DNA from: Candidatus Schekmanbacteria bacterium | GTDB taxonomy: Bacteria > CSSED10-310 > JACPHN01 | Assembly: GCA_016188575.1 (NCBI GenBank) | Contig: JACPHN010000044.1 | Coordinates: 31,616 to 95,615 of the forward strand | Direction of reading: 5' to 3' | DNA: 64,000 nucleotides | Shown: positions 17,044 through 25,861 of the stretch, in pieces | How the letters are laid out: each line of letters begins with the position of its first letter | Position numbering within the stretch: the first letter of the stretch is position 1 | Position numbers and translations under genes: made by a program | The notes under the pieces: generated by a model | Told to the model about the DNA's origin: nothing | The model's database searches: none | The model's input: the letters and a program-made list of their open reading frames with translations, nothing else

Positions 17044-17622
17044 ATGAAGTGCTGCTCATTCATCAGTCTGACCATCATCGTCGCTTTGGTATCCCTTGCC
17101 GCCACGCAGACCGTCGCCAAGACCGGATTCGCTGTCGGCGGTGGCTTCGGCTACGCCCGCGGCACCGGCGACCTCGACGACCTCGAGGGTTACCTCATCC
17201 CGCTGATCGGCGAGTACGAGCTAAGCTCGACTTTCGCCTTGAGAACCTACTTCGGGCGCTCGTCAATCGACTACGGGTGCGATAGCGGCTACTTCTGCAC
17301 GACCAGCATCGAGCATACGTATCTCACCATCAATGGCGTCGCCTATGCTCGCCCCTTTTACGCCACTGCCGGCCTCGGCTACTATGACACGAGGATCGAG
17401 CACGAGTGCAAGCTCTTCGGAGATTGCCTCGTGGACGACGACCTGCGGGATCCCGGCGTGAATATCGGCGCGGGACTCGACTTTCCAGTGGGTTCCTCGC
17501 GCACTGTCCACCTCTTTACCGAGGTCACCTTTCACCACATCCTGCTCTATGATCGCGACCTCGGAGAAGACTTGGAGGACGGGGAGCTTTTCGCCACAGG
17601 CGGCCTGAAGCTCCACTTCTAG
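17044..17622 (+). CDS. small outer-membrane beta-barrel protein
   Basis: 192 residues: signal peptide (SLTIIVALVSLAATQTVA), then alternating beta strands such as FAVGGGFGYARG, YLTINGVAYARPFYATAGLGYYD and VNIGAGLDFPVG, ending in a C-terminal aromatic strand (GGLKLHF, terminal Phe) as needed for Bam-mediated insertion. Eight strands fit an OmpA/OmpX-size barrel. Four cysteines in loop regions could pair. ATG at 17044 preceded by AGGAGAAAGCAA. Function not known. Confidence 0.75.
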   Translation: MKCCSFISLTIIVALVSLAATQTVAKTGFAVGGGFGYARGTGDLDDLEGYLIPLIGEYELSSTFALRTYFGRSSIDYGCDSGYFCTTSIEHTYLTINGVAYARPFYATAGLGYYDTRIEHECKLFGDCLVDDDLRDPGVNIGAGLDFPVGSSRTVHLFTEVTFHHILLYDRDLGEDLEDGELFATGGLKLHF

Positions 17623-17654
17623 CGCCAGCCGGACCGGGCATCCCACCTTGGTGT

Positions 17655-17735
17655 GCCGTGGGCGGGGGGCTCTACCGCCCACGGCCCGGGGTGTAAGCAC
17701 GCTGCGCCGGGCCCCGCTGCGGGGCGCCGGCACGC
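17655..17735. terminator. hairpin pair between convergent genes
   Basis: A perfect 11-base stem GCCGTGGGCGG (17655-17665) / CCGCCCACGGC (17675-17685), then a second stem GCCCCGC/GCGGGGC about 25 bases on. Lies between the stops of the convergent beta-barrel and permease genes. No T run, so intrinsic termination is uncertain. Confidence 0.45.
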
Positions 17736-17759
17736 AGACGGGCGCCGGTAGGCTGGCGT

Positions 17760-20315
17760 TCATTCCGTGCGCATGGATTCGAGCGTCGGCTGGCGGGCGG
17801 CCCAGAGCGCCGGGTAGATGCCCGCGAGCACGCTGGCAGCGGTGACGGCGATGACGATGGTGGGGAGGACGCTCAGGGGAATGCGCCAGGGGAAGCTCCA
17901 GCCCACGGTGGCGACGATGACCGACTTCAGAAACAGCGCGCCGGTGAGGCTGCCGATGAAGGCGCCGAGCAGCGCCGAGAAGCCGCCGAGGAAGGCAGCT
18001 TCGGTCAGGACGATCCGGACGATCTGACGTGGAGTCGAGCCGACGGCGCGCATCACCCCGACCTCTTGCGTACGATCCAGCACGGCAGCAATCAGCGTGG
18101 TGGCCACCCCGAGCACGGCGATGAGCAGGGTGACCAGCTCGAGCAGCCGCATAAGCTGGAAGAAGTCGTCGAGGATGCGCAAGCCCTCAGCCTTGAATTC
18201 CGTGCTGGTGAGGACGAACAGGTCGTACATCTCCCCCCAGCGCTGGCGAATCGTCTGCTGCATACGGCTGGTGTCCCGTGGGTCCCTGAGGAAGATATCG
18301 AAGGTGTCGACGAGCGGGTCTCGGAACATGTCGATGAAGATGGTACGATCGACGAGCACCAGGCCCTGGTCACTGGTGAAATCCATGATCACGGCGAGGA
18401 CCTCCAGGTCCTTGGGTCCGGTCGGTGTTTTCAGGCGGATGGTCGAGCCGGGGCGCAAGTGATCGCGCCGGGCGATGTTCTCGCTGACCAAGGCGCGCGG
18501 GGCATGTGCGAGGCTTCCGGGCGCCGGCACCGATCCTGCGAGGATGACCGGCCTGGCGCGGCGCAGGTAATCGTCGACCTCTACCGACAACACCTTGATC
18601 GGTCTGCCGCCGTAGTCGACGTCTTGCATGCGCACGTGGAGCACGGCCTCGACCTCGGGTAGCGCGCTGAACAGCTCGCCGATCTTCGGGTCGAGGGGCG
18701 TATTCTGGGTCATGCCGATGGTGGCGCCGGAGGTGATGTAGAGGTTGGCCGGCAATGCGGCGTTCAGCCAGGCATGGTAGGTGACGGTCATCGAGTGGAC
18801 ATAGGTGGCGATCGTGACTACCGTGGCGACGCCGGCGACGAGGGAGGCGACGGTGAGCGCGGCGCGGCGGCGGTCCCGGATGACGTGGTCGATGGCGATC
18901 GTCGCTTCGGCTCCGAGGCGCGATCCGAACAACCGGTACAGCCAGCGAGCCAGCGACGAGACCGCAGCCGGCGCGAGAAAAACCGAGGCGAGCACGACGA
19001 AACCGAAGCTGATCTGCCCGACCCTCGGGTCCAGCGTTGCCTGCGGGCTGAGGAAGGCCACCAGCCCCGCGGCTACCAGCAGCGCGCCGACCACGAGGCC
19101 GCGGCGCACGCCCTGGCGATCCTCGCCCTCCTCAGGGGGGCGGGTCAGCCCCGCGACCGGAGGCTGGTTGGCGACCCAGCGAGCCGGCCGCACCGCGCCC
19201 GCCACCGGCACGAACAGGCCGACGAACAGTGCGGGCAAGAGGTTCCACAGCGTGAGACGGACCTCATCGACCTTGACCAGGACGTAAATTTCGCTGACGG
19301 TGCGAGCCGTCGAAGCCAGCCCGCCTCGCGCCAGGCCAAAGCCCACGCCGACACCCAGAGCGGTCGCGCCGGCACCGAGCACGAACGCCTCGAGCAGCAC
19401 CAGCGCCATGATCGCCCGGCGGCCGGCGCCCAGAGCCCGCAACACCGCCAGCTCGCGCTGCCGCTGGCGCACGCTGATCTCCACGGCGTTATACGCCAGG
19501 AGAACCCCGACCCAGATGGCCAGGACCGCCATCATCGACAGCGCCTGATTCAGGCCGGACATCATCTCTTCGAGCCTGGCCCCGCGCTGCAGCGGGTAGC
19601 CCACGTCGTACGCCTCGCCTAGCTCCTGCTGCAGCCGCTGTTTCAGCACGGCCGGCTCGAGATTGTCGTCGCCGGATAGATCGACTCTGGTGATCGCCTG
19701 ATCCAGCTCGAGGGCGACTTGCGCCGCATCCAGGTACATCATCACCACGTCGCCGCCAAAGGTCTTCGCCGGCCCCTTGTCCTTGAGCAAGCCCCGGATC
19801 ACGAAGCGCCGCCGGCCCACCTTGGTCATGAGCTCGAAGGCGTCGCCCTTCTTCAGTCCCCGGGCCGCAGCGAAGCTGCGGGGGACGACCACGGATTCGC
19901 GGGAGTTGAGGAAGGCGATCGGATCCTCTATGACCTCCGCGTCGCCCTCTTCGGCCTCGATGTCACGCAAGGCGTCATCCCCGAGGAAATCGATACCGAG
20001 CAGCACGATGGGACCCTTGCCGGGTTCGATCAGCACCTTCTCGAGGAGAGGCTCGACGTGAGCGACCCCCGGAACCTGACTGATCCGATCGGCGAGGTCC
20101 CGCTCCATGCCCGACTGTCCGGCCGACACGACGAGCTGTGCCTTGCCGGCGATGTGTTCGAGACTGCGCTCATGCGAGGACAGGATCTCCTCACCGATGA
20201 GGTTGACGGCCAGCGTCACCGAGACGCCGAGGGCGACGCCGAGCAGAGTCAGGCCGGTGCGGACGGGATGCTGCAACCAATGTCGCAGGCTCAGCCAGCG
20301 AAGCAGCGCGCCCAC
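17760..20315 (-). CDS. FtsX-like ABC permease (LolC/MacB-type, duplicated)
   Basis: 851-residue permease with two FtsX/MacB-PCD units: N-terminal helix TLLGVALGVSVTLAVNLIG, a periplasmic domain, a helix group near 270-400, a second single helix near residue 475-500, a second periplasmic domain, and the last three helices (LVTLLIAVLGVATTLIAAV, AFLGGFSALLGAFIGSLTGALF, VLPTIVIAVTAASVLAGIYPA). This is the architecture of exporters that pull lipids, lipoproteins or peptides from the outer leaflet of the inner membrane. GTG start at 20315, four bases past the ATPase stop; a longer frame reads into the ATPase gene. Cargo unknown. Confidence 0.85.
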   Translation of the reverse strand: MGALLRWLSLRHWLQHPVRTGLTLLGVALGVSVTLAVNLIGEEILSSHERSLEHIAGKAQLVVSAGQSGMERDLADRISQVPGVAHVEPLLEKVLIEPGKGPIVLLGIDFLGDDALRDIEAEEGDAEVIEDPIAFLNSRESVVVPRSFAAARGLKKGDAFELMTKVGRRRFVIRGLLKDKGPAKTFGGDVVMMYLDAAQVALELDQAITRVDLSGDDNLEPAVLKQRLQQELGEAYDVGYPLQRGARLEEMMSGLNQALSMMAVLAIWVGVLLAYNAVEISVRQRQRELAVLRALGAGRRAIMALVLLEAFVLGAGATALGVGVGFGLARGGLASTARTVSEIYVLVKVDEVRLTLWNLLPALFVGLFVPVAGAVRPARWVANQPPVAGLTRPPEEGEDRQGVRRGLVVGALLVAAGLVAFLSPQATLDPRVGQISFGFVVLASVFLAPAAVSSLARWLYRLFGSRLGAEATIAIDHVIRDRRRAALTVASLVAGVATVVTIATYVHSMTVTYHAWLNAALPANLYITSGATIGMTQNTPLDPKIGELFSALPEVEAVLHVRMQDVDYGGRPIKVLSVEVDDYLRRARPVILAGSVPAPGSLAHAPRALVSENIARRDHLRPGSTIRLKTPTGPKDLEVLAVIMDFTSDQGLVLVDRTIFIDMFRDPLVDTFDIFLRDPRDTSRMQQTIRQRWGEMYDLFVLTSTEFKAEGLRILDDFFQLMRLLELVTLLIAVLGVATTLIAAVLDRTQEVGVMRAVGSTPRQIVRIVLTEAAFLGGFSALLGAFIGSLTGALFLKSVIVATVGWSFPWRIPLSVLPTIVIAVTAASVLAGIYPALWAARQPTLESMRTE

Positions 20316-20319
20316 GGGC

Positions 20320-21066
20320 TCAGTCCTCTGCCGCAGGCGAATGCGCCGCCGCTGGGGCGGCGGACCCAGCATGCGAGGCCCGTTCCGGAGTGGCGCCAGT
20401 ATCGATGCGGCCATCGCGCAAGGTCACAATGCGATCACAGGCGGCTGCGACCTCCATGTCATGAGTCACGATCATCACCGTGCGCCCCTGCTGATGTGCC
20501 AGGTCCAGAAGCAATGTCAGGACCGAGGCGCCCGTCTCGTGATCGAGGTTGCCCGTCGGCTCGTCGGCCAGGACGACCTGAGGCTCGAGAATCAGCGAGC
20601 GGGCGATTGCCACCCGTTGCCTCTCACCCCCGCTCAGCTTGGCCGGCGGGTGTCCGAGGCGTGCCTTCAGCCCCACGCGCTCGAGCAGGCCCTGCGCCCT
20701 GGAGCGGCACTCCGAGCTGCTCACCCGCGCCATGCGCGCCGGGATCATGACATTCTCCAGTGCGCTGAGCGTCGGCAGAAGATGGAAGAACTGGAAAATG
20801 AACCCGAGGTGGTCTCTGCGGAATCGGGTCAGGACCTCGTCGCCGGCTCGCGACAGATCGGTGCCCAGGACGCGTACCGTGCCCGAGGTCGGGGTGTCCA
20901 GAGCCCCACAGATGTGCAGCAGCGTGCTCTTGCCCGATCCGGACGGGCCCACGACGGCAGTGGCAGAGCCTGCCTCCAGCGTCAGCTCCACGCCTCTAAG
21001 GGCCCGAACCTCGCTTGCGCCGCGGTCGTAGACGCGGGTGACGTTTTGTAGCTCGATCGCCGCCAT
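20320..21066 (-). CDS. LolD/MacB-type ABC transporter ATPase
   Basis: 248 residues with Walker A GPSGSGKST, Q-loop FIFQFFHLLPTLSALENV, signature LSGGERQRVAIARSL, Walker B VVLADEPTGNLD and the switch His in VTHD. The NLD extension after Walker B and the LLPTLSALENV block are typical of the LolD/FtsE/MacB group. Partner of the duplicated FtsX permease just downstream. A Pro/Ala-rich tail of about 25 residues follows the ATPase fold. Start ATG at 21066. Confidence 0.88.
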   Translation of the reverse strand: MAAIELQNVTRVYDRGASEVRALRGVELTLEAGSATAVVGPSGSGKSTLLHICGALDTPTSGTVRVLGTDLSRAGDEVLTRFRRDHLGFIFQFFHLLPTLSALENVMIPARMARVSSSECRSRAQGLLERVGLKARLGHPPAKLSGGERQRVAIARSLILEPQVVLADEPTGNLDHETGASVLTLLLDLAHQQGRTVMIVTHDMEVAAACDRIVTLRDGRIDTGATPERASHAGSAAPAAAHSPAAED

Positions 21067-21128
21067 GACTCAGATGCCCTCGCTTGCTGGTGAAGATCTG
21101 CCGGATTCTCTCGAAAACCTCATCTGCC

Positions 21129-21180
21129 GTATCTGTTCACCCCCTCCCCTCGCTTGCGGGGGGAGGGGGTGAACAGATAC
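21129..21180. repeat. perfect 21-base inverted repeat in a divergent intergenic region
   Basis: Arms 21129-21149 and 21160-21180 are exact complements (GTATCTGTTCACCCCC... outer end), with a 10-base loop. It lies between the divergent starts of the ATPase gene (21066) and the VOC gene (21260), so it is not a terminator for either. Shares the TTCACC-C-run motif with 11284 and 51276, and with the AddB insertion at 35138. Confidence 0.75.
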
Positions 21181-21259
21181 CATCTTGCCATCATCATCTG
21201 TGATCCGTCAAACATGTCGTGACTGTGCAGCATCATTCACGAATCCACTGTGAAGGTCA

Positions 21260-22333
21260 ATGATCAACGCTTTGCAGCATATCGCCATCGGCGTCACCAA
21301 CCTCGACCACAGCTATCGCTTCTACCGCGACGTGCTCGGTTTTCGCGTGAAACTGGCAGACGCGGCGGTGCGTCTGCCTGAAGTCGTACTGTCGCGGCCA
21401 CGGCCGCCTCACCCGGTTCACCTCGAGGCCCGCGTCGTGTTCGCCTTCCATCCGCAGGGTGGCGCCGGGCTGGAGCTCGTGCAGCTTCTCTCCACACCCC
21501 CGCGAATGCCGCCCGAGGCGATTTCCTGGCGGGACCTCGGCATCGTCGAGCTTGGCATCGAGGTGGCCGACTTGCCGCGATTCCATCGCTCCTTGACGGC
21601 ACACGAGTGTGCGGGCATGAGTGCGATCAGCCAGGAAACCGGGCCCGACGGTGTTTCTTACGCGGTGGCTTATCTGCGCGATCCGGACGGATTGCTCATC
21701 CAGTTGGTCGACCGCCGTCACGCTGGCAGCGCCGGTACTCGCGGAATCCACCATCTCGGCATCGCCGTGGCCGATTTGTCGCGCGCCCGGCGCTTTTACG
21801 CAGAATGCCTGGGCTTTGATCGCCCGTCCTGTTGCGGGCCCGTGACGCTCAGAGACCCCGAAGCAGCAAGCGGCGCTTTCCTGGAGGCCGAGGTATTGTG
21901 GCTCGAGAGGTCGCAGCCTTCTCGAAGCAATATTTCCAGCTTCGACCGGGGAATGATCAAGCTCGCATCTGTGGCCAACCATCGGGGCGTTCATGCCTTT
22001 CTTGGGCGGCGTTGGGGCGATATCGGTTTACACGAGGTGGCTCTGGATGTGGCTAACGTTCAGCAAACGCTCGAGGACCTGGCGATGCGAGGCGTGGCCA
22101 CCTACTGGCAAGCGAGCCCGCTGCGCCTCGGCCCTGGTTCTGCGGCGTCCTTTGGGCACGTACAAGATCCCGAAACCAATACCATCGAGCTCGTGGCGAT
22201 TCACCGGCTACTCGGCCTGGCCGCCCGGCTTCCTGGCTCGCTGTTCTTCGGGATCGTCCGGCGCCTGTCCCGGGTTTGGCCTCGTGAGATTGACGTGAGC
22301 CGTTTGCTGGCGTCCAGAATCGAGCTGGATTGA
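21260..22333 (+). CDS. two-domain VOC (glyoxalase/extradiol dioxygenase) superfamily protein
   Basis: 357 residues with two VOC modules: IAIGVTNLDHSYRFYRDVLGFR (residues 8-29) and HHLGIAVADLSRARRFYAECLGF (about 165-187), each followed by the ligand Glu region (GLLIQLVD; NTIELVA). First-shell residues His7, His165 and the Glu of NTIELV are present, consistent with a metal site in the second half. Such proteins include extradiol ring-cleaving dioxygenases, glyoxalases and resistance proteins; substrate not inferable. The final 45 residues are an extra basic/hydrophobic tail. ATG at 21260 with AAGG close by. Confidence 0.75.
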   Translation: MINALQHIAIGVTNLDHSYRFYRDVLGFRVKLADAAVRLPEVVLSRPRPPHPVHLEARVVFAFHPQGGAGLELVQLLSTPPRMPPEAISWRDLGIVELGIEVADLPRFHRSLTAHECAGMSAISQETGPDGVSYAVAYLRDPDGLLIQLVDRRHAGSAGTRGIHHLGIAVADLSRARRFYAECLGFDRPSCCGPVTLRDPEAASGAFLEAEVLWLERSQPSRSNISSFDRGMIKLASVANHRGVHAFLGRRWGDIGLHEVALDVANVQQTLEDLAMRGVATYWQASPLRLGPGSAASFGHVQDPETNTIELVAIHRLLGLAARLPGSLFFGIVRRLSRVWPREIDVSRLLASRIELD

Positions 22334-22527
22334 GGCGGCACTCGGCGCCCGCAGCGCCAACGGCGGCGCAGCGATCGAAAGTAACCGTCGCGTGGACGCC
22401 AACGCCGGCGCGTGGGAACCCCCATGAACCGCGAGCGCGAGATTCCCCCGGCCCGAGTACCGGCTATACTCGTCACTCGTCCAGGAACGCGGACGAAAAA
22501 CAAGCTTCGCATGAGAGCTCGGAGACC

Positions 22528-23292
22528 ATGGACGCAACCGTCGTCATGATTGTGCTGTGGGTATTGTTTGCGACGTCCCATGTGGGAATCGCCGCCTCTC
22601 GAATGCGCACCGCGCTGATTGGTCGATTTGGCAAGTTGCCCTACCTGTACGCATACATTGGGCTGGCTCAGGTCCTGTTCGCGATTCTGCCCATCTACTA
22701 CGCGACCCATCGTTTCGCGGGACCGCGCGGTCCTGCTCTCGGCGAGCTGGCCTGGGTGCATCCCATCCTGATCGCATCGATAGTCTGTGGGCTGCTGCTG
22801 ATCGTCGGATCTTTCTCACCCAAGCAGTACGTAAGCTCGATGCCCTTCGCGGCGCTCGTGAGACAACCTTATGGGCTCGAACGGATCACCCGGCACCCGT
22901 TCTTCGTCGGGACCGCGCTCTGGGCCGGCGCGCACGCGCTGCTCTCGACGCGATTGATCGGTACCGTGTTTTTCTCCGGCTTTGTGTGCCTCGGGCTGCT
23001 CGGAACGATCCATCAAGAGCGCAAGCTCATTCGGGAGAAGGGGCCCGAGTACGAGCGGTACCTTCGCAGCACGTCGCTGTTGCCGCTTGCCGCAGTGCTG
23101 GCCGGGAGGCAGTCGATGGAATGGCGAGAGCAACCCTGGATGTTTCTGATGCTCGGCGGTGTCTGTACCTGGCTGCTTCGCACGAGGCACGAGCACCTGC
23201 TCGGTTGGAACGGCGCCGGCTTTGCTCTGTTCTTCTTCGTGGCGACCTCATACTTGACGCTCGAAGTCCTGCGGCGCGAGCAGCAGGCGTGA
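22528..23292 (+). CDS. NnrU-like integral membrane protein
   Basis: 254 residues with about seven membrane segments (VVMIVLWVLFATSHVGIAAS; YLYAYIGLAQVLFAILPIYY; ILIASIVCGLLLIVGSF; and further). RHPFFVGTALWAGAHALL matches the NnrU/isoprenylcysteine-methyltransferase-like signature (R-H-P-x-x-x-G-x-x-L-W). NnrU is linked to denitrification in some bacteria, but no nitrogen-oxide genes are nearby. Start at the ATG at 22528 with GGAG before it; the longer frame from 22330 overlaps the VOC stop and lacks membrane character. Confidence 0.75.
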   Translation: MDATVVMIVLWVLFATSHVGIAASRMRTALIGRFGKLPYLYAYIGLAQVLFAILPIYYATHRFAGPRGPALGELAWVHPILIASIVCGLLLIVGSFSPKQYVSSMPFAALVRQPYGLERITRHPFFVGTALWAGAHALLSTRLIGTVFFSGFVCLGLLGTIHQERKLIREKGPEYERYLRSTSLLPLAAVLAGRQSMEWREQPWMFLMLGGVCTWLLRTRHEHLLGWNGAGFALFFFVATSYLTLEVLRREQQA

Positions 23293-23436
23293 TCCTCGCA
23301 CACCAGCACAGCGATGGGCGCGTCGAGGACGTCGCCGAGCTCTTGTGCGCCGACGTGATCAGGGAGAATCCGCCGATCGACAGCTTCGCCAGCGGCGCGG
23401 AAAACCGCAGCGGCGCCCCCGGGCGCGCCGGGGCCT

Positions 23437-24207
23437 CTACCGCAAGAGCTCCAGAACCTCGCCGTGGAGAATGCCGTTGGTGGCGAAACCGTTGCCACCG
23501 TGATGGGTTTCGCGACCGCTCCAGTCCGTGAATCGCCCCCCCGCTTCGGCCAGGATCGGGATCAGCGGCGCGCAATCCCACGGATAGAGCGCCGGGTCCA
23601 CCATCACGTCGGCCCTGCCCGTGGCCACGAGCGCGTAGCCGTAGGCGTCGCCCCAGCCGCGCATCAAGCGCGCGCGTGACGCCAGCGCCTGGCGCGCCCG
23701 CACGGCGGCGGGTCCGGACGCGTCGAAGGTGCGCAGCTCGGTGTAAATGACGGTCGCCTCCTCCAGCCGCGCGGTGGGTGACACGTGGCAGGAGGCACCG
23801 TTCCAGAAGCACCCGCCGCCCTGCGAAGCGGCCACCATTTCGTCGAGGCCCGGAAGAAAGCAGGCGCCGACGACCGGCGCGCCGGCAACCTCGAGAGCCA
23901 CCAGAACCGCAAACAACGGCACGCCGCAAATAAAGCACTTCGTGCCGTCGATGGGGTCCAGAACCCAGCGGCGTCCGGACGTCCCGAGGTGCTCGCCCCC
24001 CTCCTCGCCCAGCACCCCGTCCGCGGGAAAGCGCTCGCCGATGCGCTGGCGCAATAGCACTTCGGCTTCGCGGTCCGCCACGGTCACCGGCGAGGCGTCC
24101 GCCTTCCACTCCGTGCGCACACCGCGCCGAAAGTGCTCCAGCACGAGGCCGCCCGCTTCGCGGGCGATGCGCGCGGCAAAGTCCCTTTCCAGCTCCCAAC
24201 TGCTCAC
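23437..24207 (-). CDS. hisN: inositol monophosphatase-family phosphatase, histidinol-phosphatase-like
   Basis: 256 residues of the Mg-dependent IMPase family: GEEGGEH (first metal Glu), WVLDPIDGTKCF (Asp-Pro-Ile-Asp-Gly-Thr metal/phosphate loop) and YPWDCAPLIPILAEAGG (final metal Asp). The ICGVP sequence after the loop and the W-D-C-A-P form are those of the HisN group, which removes phosphate from histidinol phosphate; other small sugar or inositol phosphates are possible. ATG start at 24207. Divergent from the P1 peptidase gene across 105 bases; no his genes nearby. Confidence 0.75.
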   Translation of the reverse strand: MSSWELERDFAARIAREAGGLVLEHFRRGVRTEWKADASPVTVADREAEVLLRQRIGERFPADGVLGEEGGEHLGTSGRRWVLDPIDGTKCFICGVPLFAVLVALEVAGAPVVGACFLPGLDEMVAASQGGGCFWNGASCHVSPTARLEEATVIYTELRTFDASGPAAVRARQALASRARLMRGWGDAYGYALVATGRADVMVDPALYPWDCAPLIPILAEAGGRFTDWSGRETHHGGNGFATNGILHGEVLELLR

Positions 24208-24312
24208 GGGTCACCTCGCAAGATCGCGGAACACCCCGGCCGGGTGCCGAGGCCGTGGCGGCGCGGCCGGGGGTGCCGTAGACCGCCAGCGCTCACTATA
24301 CTGGAAGCCGCG

Positions 24313-25332
24313 ATGGAAAACGATACGCTCACGGCGATTGCGGGCATCAAGGTCGGGCATTACACGGACACGGACGGCATCACGGGCTGCACGGCCATTC
24401 TCTGTCCCGGCGGTGCCGTGGCCGGCGTCGATATCCGCGGCACGGCCGCCGGCACGCGGCAGGTGGACGCGCTGAGCCCGTTGCACCTGGTCCCCGTGAT
24501 TCACGGGGTGTGCCTGTCTGGCGGCAGCGCCTACGGGCTCGAAGCCGGTGGCGGCGTCATGCGCTACCTGGAGGACCACGGCGTGGGGCTCCGCGTTGGT
24601 GTCGCGCTGGTGCCGATCGTGCCGACAGCAGTGCTGTTCGATCTCGGCGTGGGCAAGCCCGGCGTGCGGCCGGCGATGAGCGCCGGCTACAGCGCGGCGG
24701 CGGCGGCTACCGCGGCACCGGTCGTGCAAGGATCGGTCGGCGCCGGCACCGGAGCGACCGTGGGCAAGGTGCTCGGAATCGCGCACGCCACCAAGGGCGG
24801 TGTCGGCTCGGCCGCGGTCGCGCGGGGGGAGCTCGTCGTGGCCGCGCTTGCCGCCGTCAACGCTTATGGCGACGTGGTGCGCGAAAGTGGGCTACAGGCG
24901 CGCATCATTGCAGGTACGCGCGCGACGCCTGCGGGGAGCGAAATGGCCGGCTCGGAGCGCCTGCTGTCGTTGGGCGGTGTTCAGGCCGGCCCATCATCGC
25001 AGCTCGCTTTGCCCGGCCCGACGCCGCCGGTGACGCCGGAGCAGGCGTTTCAGCACACGACCCTGGTGGTTCTGGCGACCAATGCCTTGTTGACGAAGGC
25101 GGAGGCGACCAAGATTGCGCAGCTCGGGCAGGTCGGGGTCGCCCGATCCTTGTCGCCGGCGCACACCCTGTACGACGGCGACGTGGTGTTTGCGCTGTCG
25201 ACGGGGACGCTGGCGGCGCCGCTGAACCAGGTGGGAGTGCTCGCGATCGAGGCGGTGTTGGCCGCGGTGGCGCGCGGCGTGGAGCGCGCTGTGGGCCTCG
25301 GTGGGGTGCCGGCGATGGCGGAGCTGCGCTGA
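24313..25332 (+). CDS. P1 (S58, DmpA/BapA-type) Ntn-hydrolase peptidase
   Basis: 339 residues. Family marks: LTAIAGIKVGHYTD at the start, GTRQVDALSP, the LSGGSAYGLEAGGGVMRYLE loop and ATVGKVLG. Members are autocleaved aminopeptidases/amidases; in this subgroup the cleaved bond and nucleophile are expected at the Thr of FQHTTLVVLATNA (about residue 255). The frame is open from 24133, but the ATG at 24313 gives the standard N-terminus. Probably cytoplasmic; substrate small N-terminal amino amides or beta-peptides. Confidence 0.82.
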   Translation: MENDTLTAIAGIKVGHYTDTDGITGCTAILCPGGAVAGVDIRGTAAGTRQVDALSPLHLVPVIHGVCLSGGSAYGLEAGGGVMRYLEDHGVGLRVGVALVPIVPTAVLFDLGVGKPGVRPAMSAGYSAAAAATAAPVVQGSVGAGTGATVGKVLGIAHATKGGVGSAAVARGELVVAALAAVNAYGDVVRESGLQARIIAGTRATPAGSEMAGSERLLSLGGVQAGPSSQLALPGPTPPVTPEQAFQHTTLVVLATNALLTKAEATKIAQLGQVGVARSLSPAHTLYDGDVVFALSTGTLAAPLNQVGVLAIEAVLAAVARGVERAVGLGGVPAMAELR

Positions 25333-25338
25333 GAGATC

Positions 25339-25356
25339 GGCCGGGCGCCGCCGGCC
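25339..25356. terminator. short hairpin between convergent genes
   Basis: GGCCGG/CCGGCC with a six-base loop, between the stop of the peptidase gene and the stop of the 99-residue gene on the other strand. No T tract. Confidence 0.35.
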
Positions 25357-25377
25357 GGGCGCGCGTCCCCTCAGGTC

Positions 25378-25677
25378 TCAGTCGCGGGGCTCTTTTTGTC
25401 CGCTCGGGCCTGCCGCATCTTCCAGTGCTTGCAAGTCGCCTTCAGCGATTTTCTCGATGGTCTCCCGGTGCAGCCGCAGGACGATCTTCGTGATGAGCTC
25501 GGGGAGATCCGCGCGTCCGGCAAACTTGGTGTAGCCGATCTCGCGCTTGAAGCGCACGGCACCGTTGGCGAAGACGGTACACACGACCTTCGCGTAGGGA
25601 TCGCCAAAGTCCTGCGTCTGAACACTATACGTCACGCCCTCTCGGGTGACGAGGTCGTTGAGGCCGCGGATGTCCAT
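25378..25677 (-). CDS. conserved-looking small hypothetical protein
   Basis: 99 residues, no family recognised. N-terminal MDIRGLNDLVTREGVTYSVQ, a mixed alpha/beta core and an amphipathic helix (LITKIVLRLHRETIEKIAEG) then a charged tail. No signal peptide or membrane segment. The frame opens upstream inside the tRNA; the ATG at 25677 lies downstream of it and gives a sensible protein. Codon use looks genuine. Confidence 0.55.
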   Translation of the reverse strand: MDIRGLNDLVTREGVTYSVQTQDFGDPYAKVVCTVFANGAVRFKREIGYTKFAGRADLPELITKIVLRLHRETIEKIAEGDLQALEDAAGPSGQKEPRD

Positions 25678-25735
25678 TGAGCTTACTGGTGGGTTGCCAT
25701 CGAGGCCCCGCAGCGGGCGCCTGGCGGGGCGGGAA

Positions 25736-25808
25736 TGGGCGATACTGGACTTGAACCAGTGACCCCTGCCGTGTGAAGACAGTGCTCTACCAACTGAGCT
25801 AATCGCCC
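25736..25808 (-). tRNA. tRNA-Val (anticodon CAC)
   Basis: 73 bases that fold fully on the minus strand: acceptor GGGCGAT/ATCGCCC with discriminator A, D arm GCTC/GAGC, anticodon stem CTGTC/GGCAG with loop TTCACAC (CAC at 34-36), and T arm ACTGG-TTCAAGT-CCAGT. CAC reads GTG, a common Val codon in high-GC DNA. CCA is not encoded. Confidence 0.93.
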
Positions 25809-25861
25809 GGCTCTTGCGCCCCTTGTCGGGCGCGCACTCGGGATGCTTACATAGCATCGTC

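Noticed and set aside
17760..21066. Opposite-strand long frames over the ABC exporter genes
   Set aside because: Rich in Arg, Gly and His with no domain; the minus-strand proteins have complete ABC and FtsX motifs.
21129..21180. Perfect hairpin as a transcription terminator
   Set aside because: Both neighbouring genes start here and run away from it; there is no T tract.
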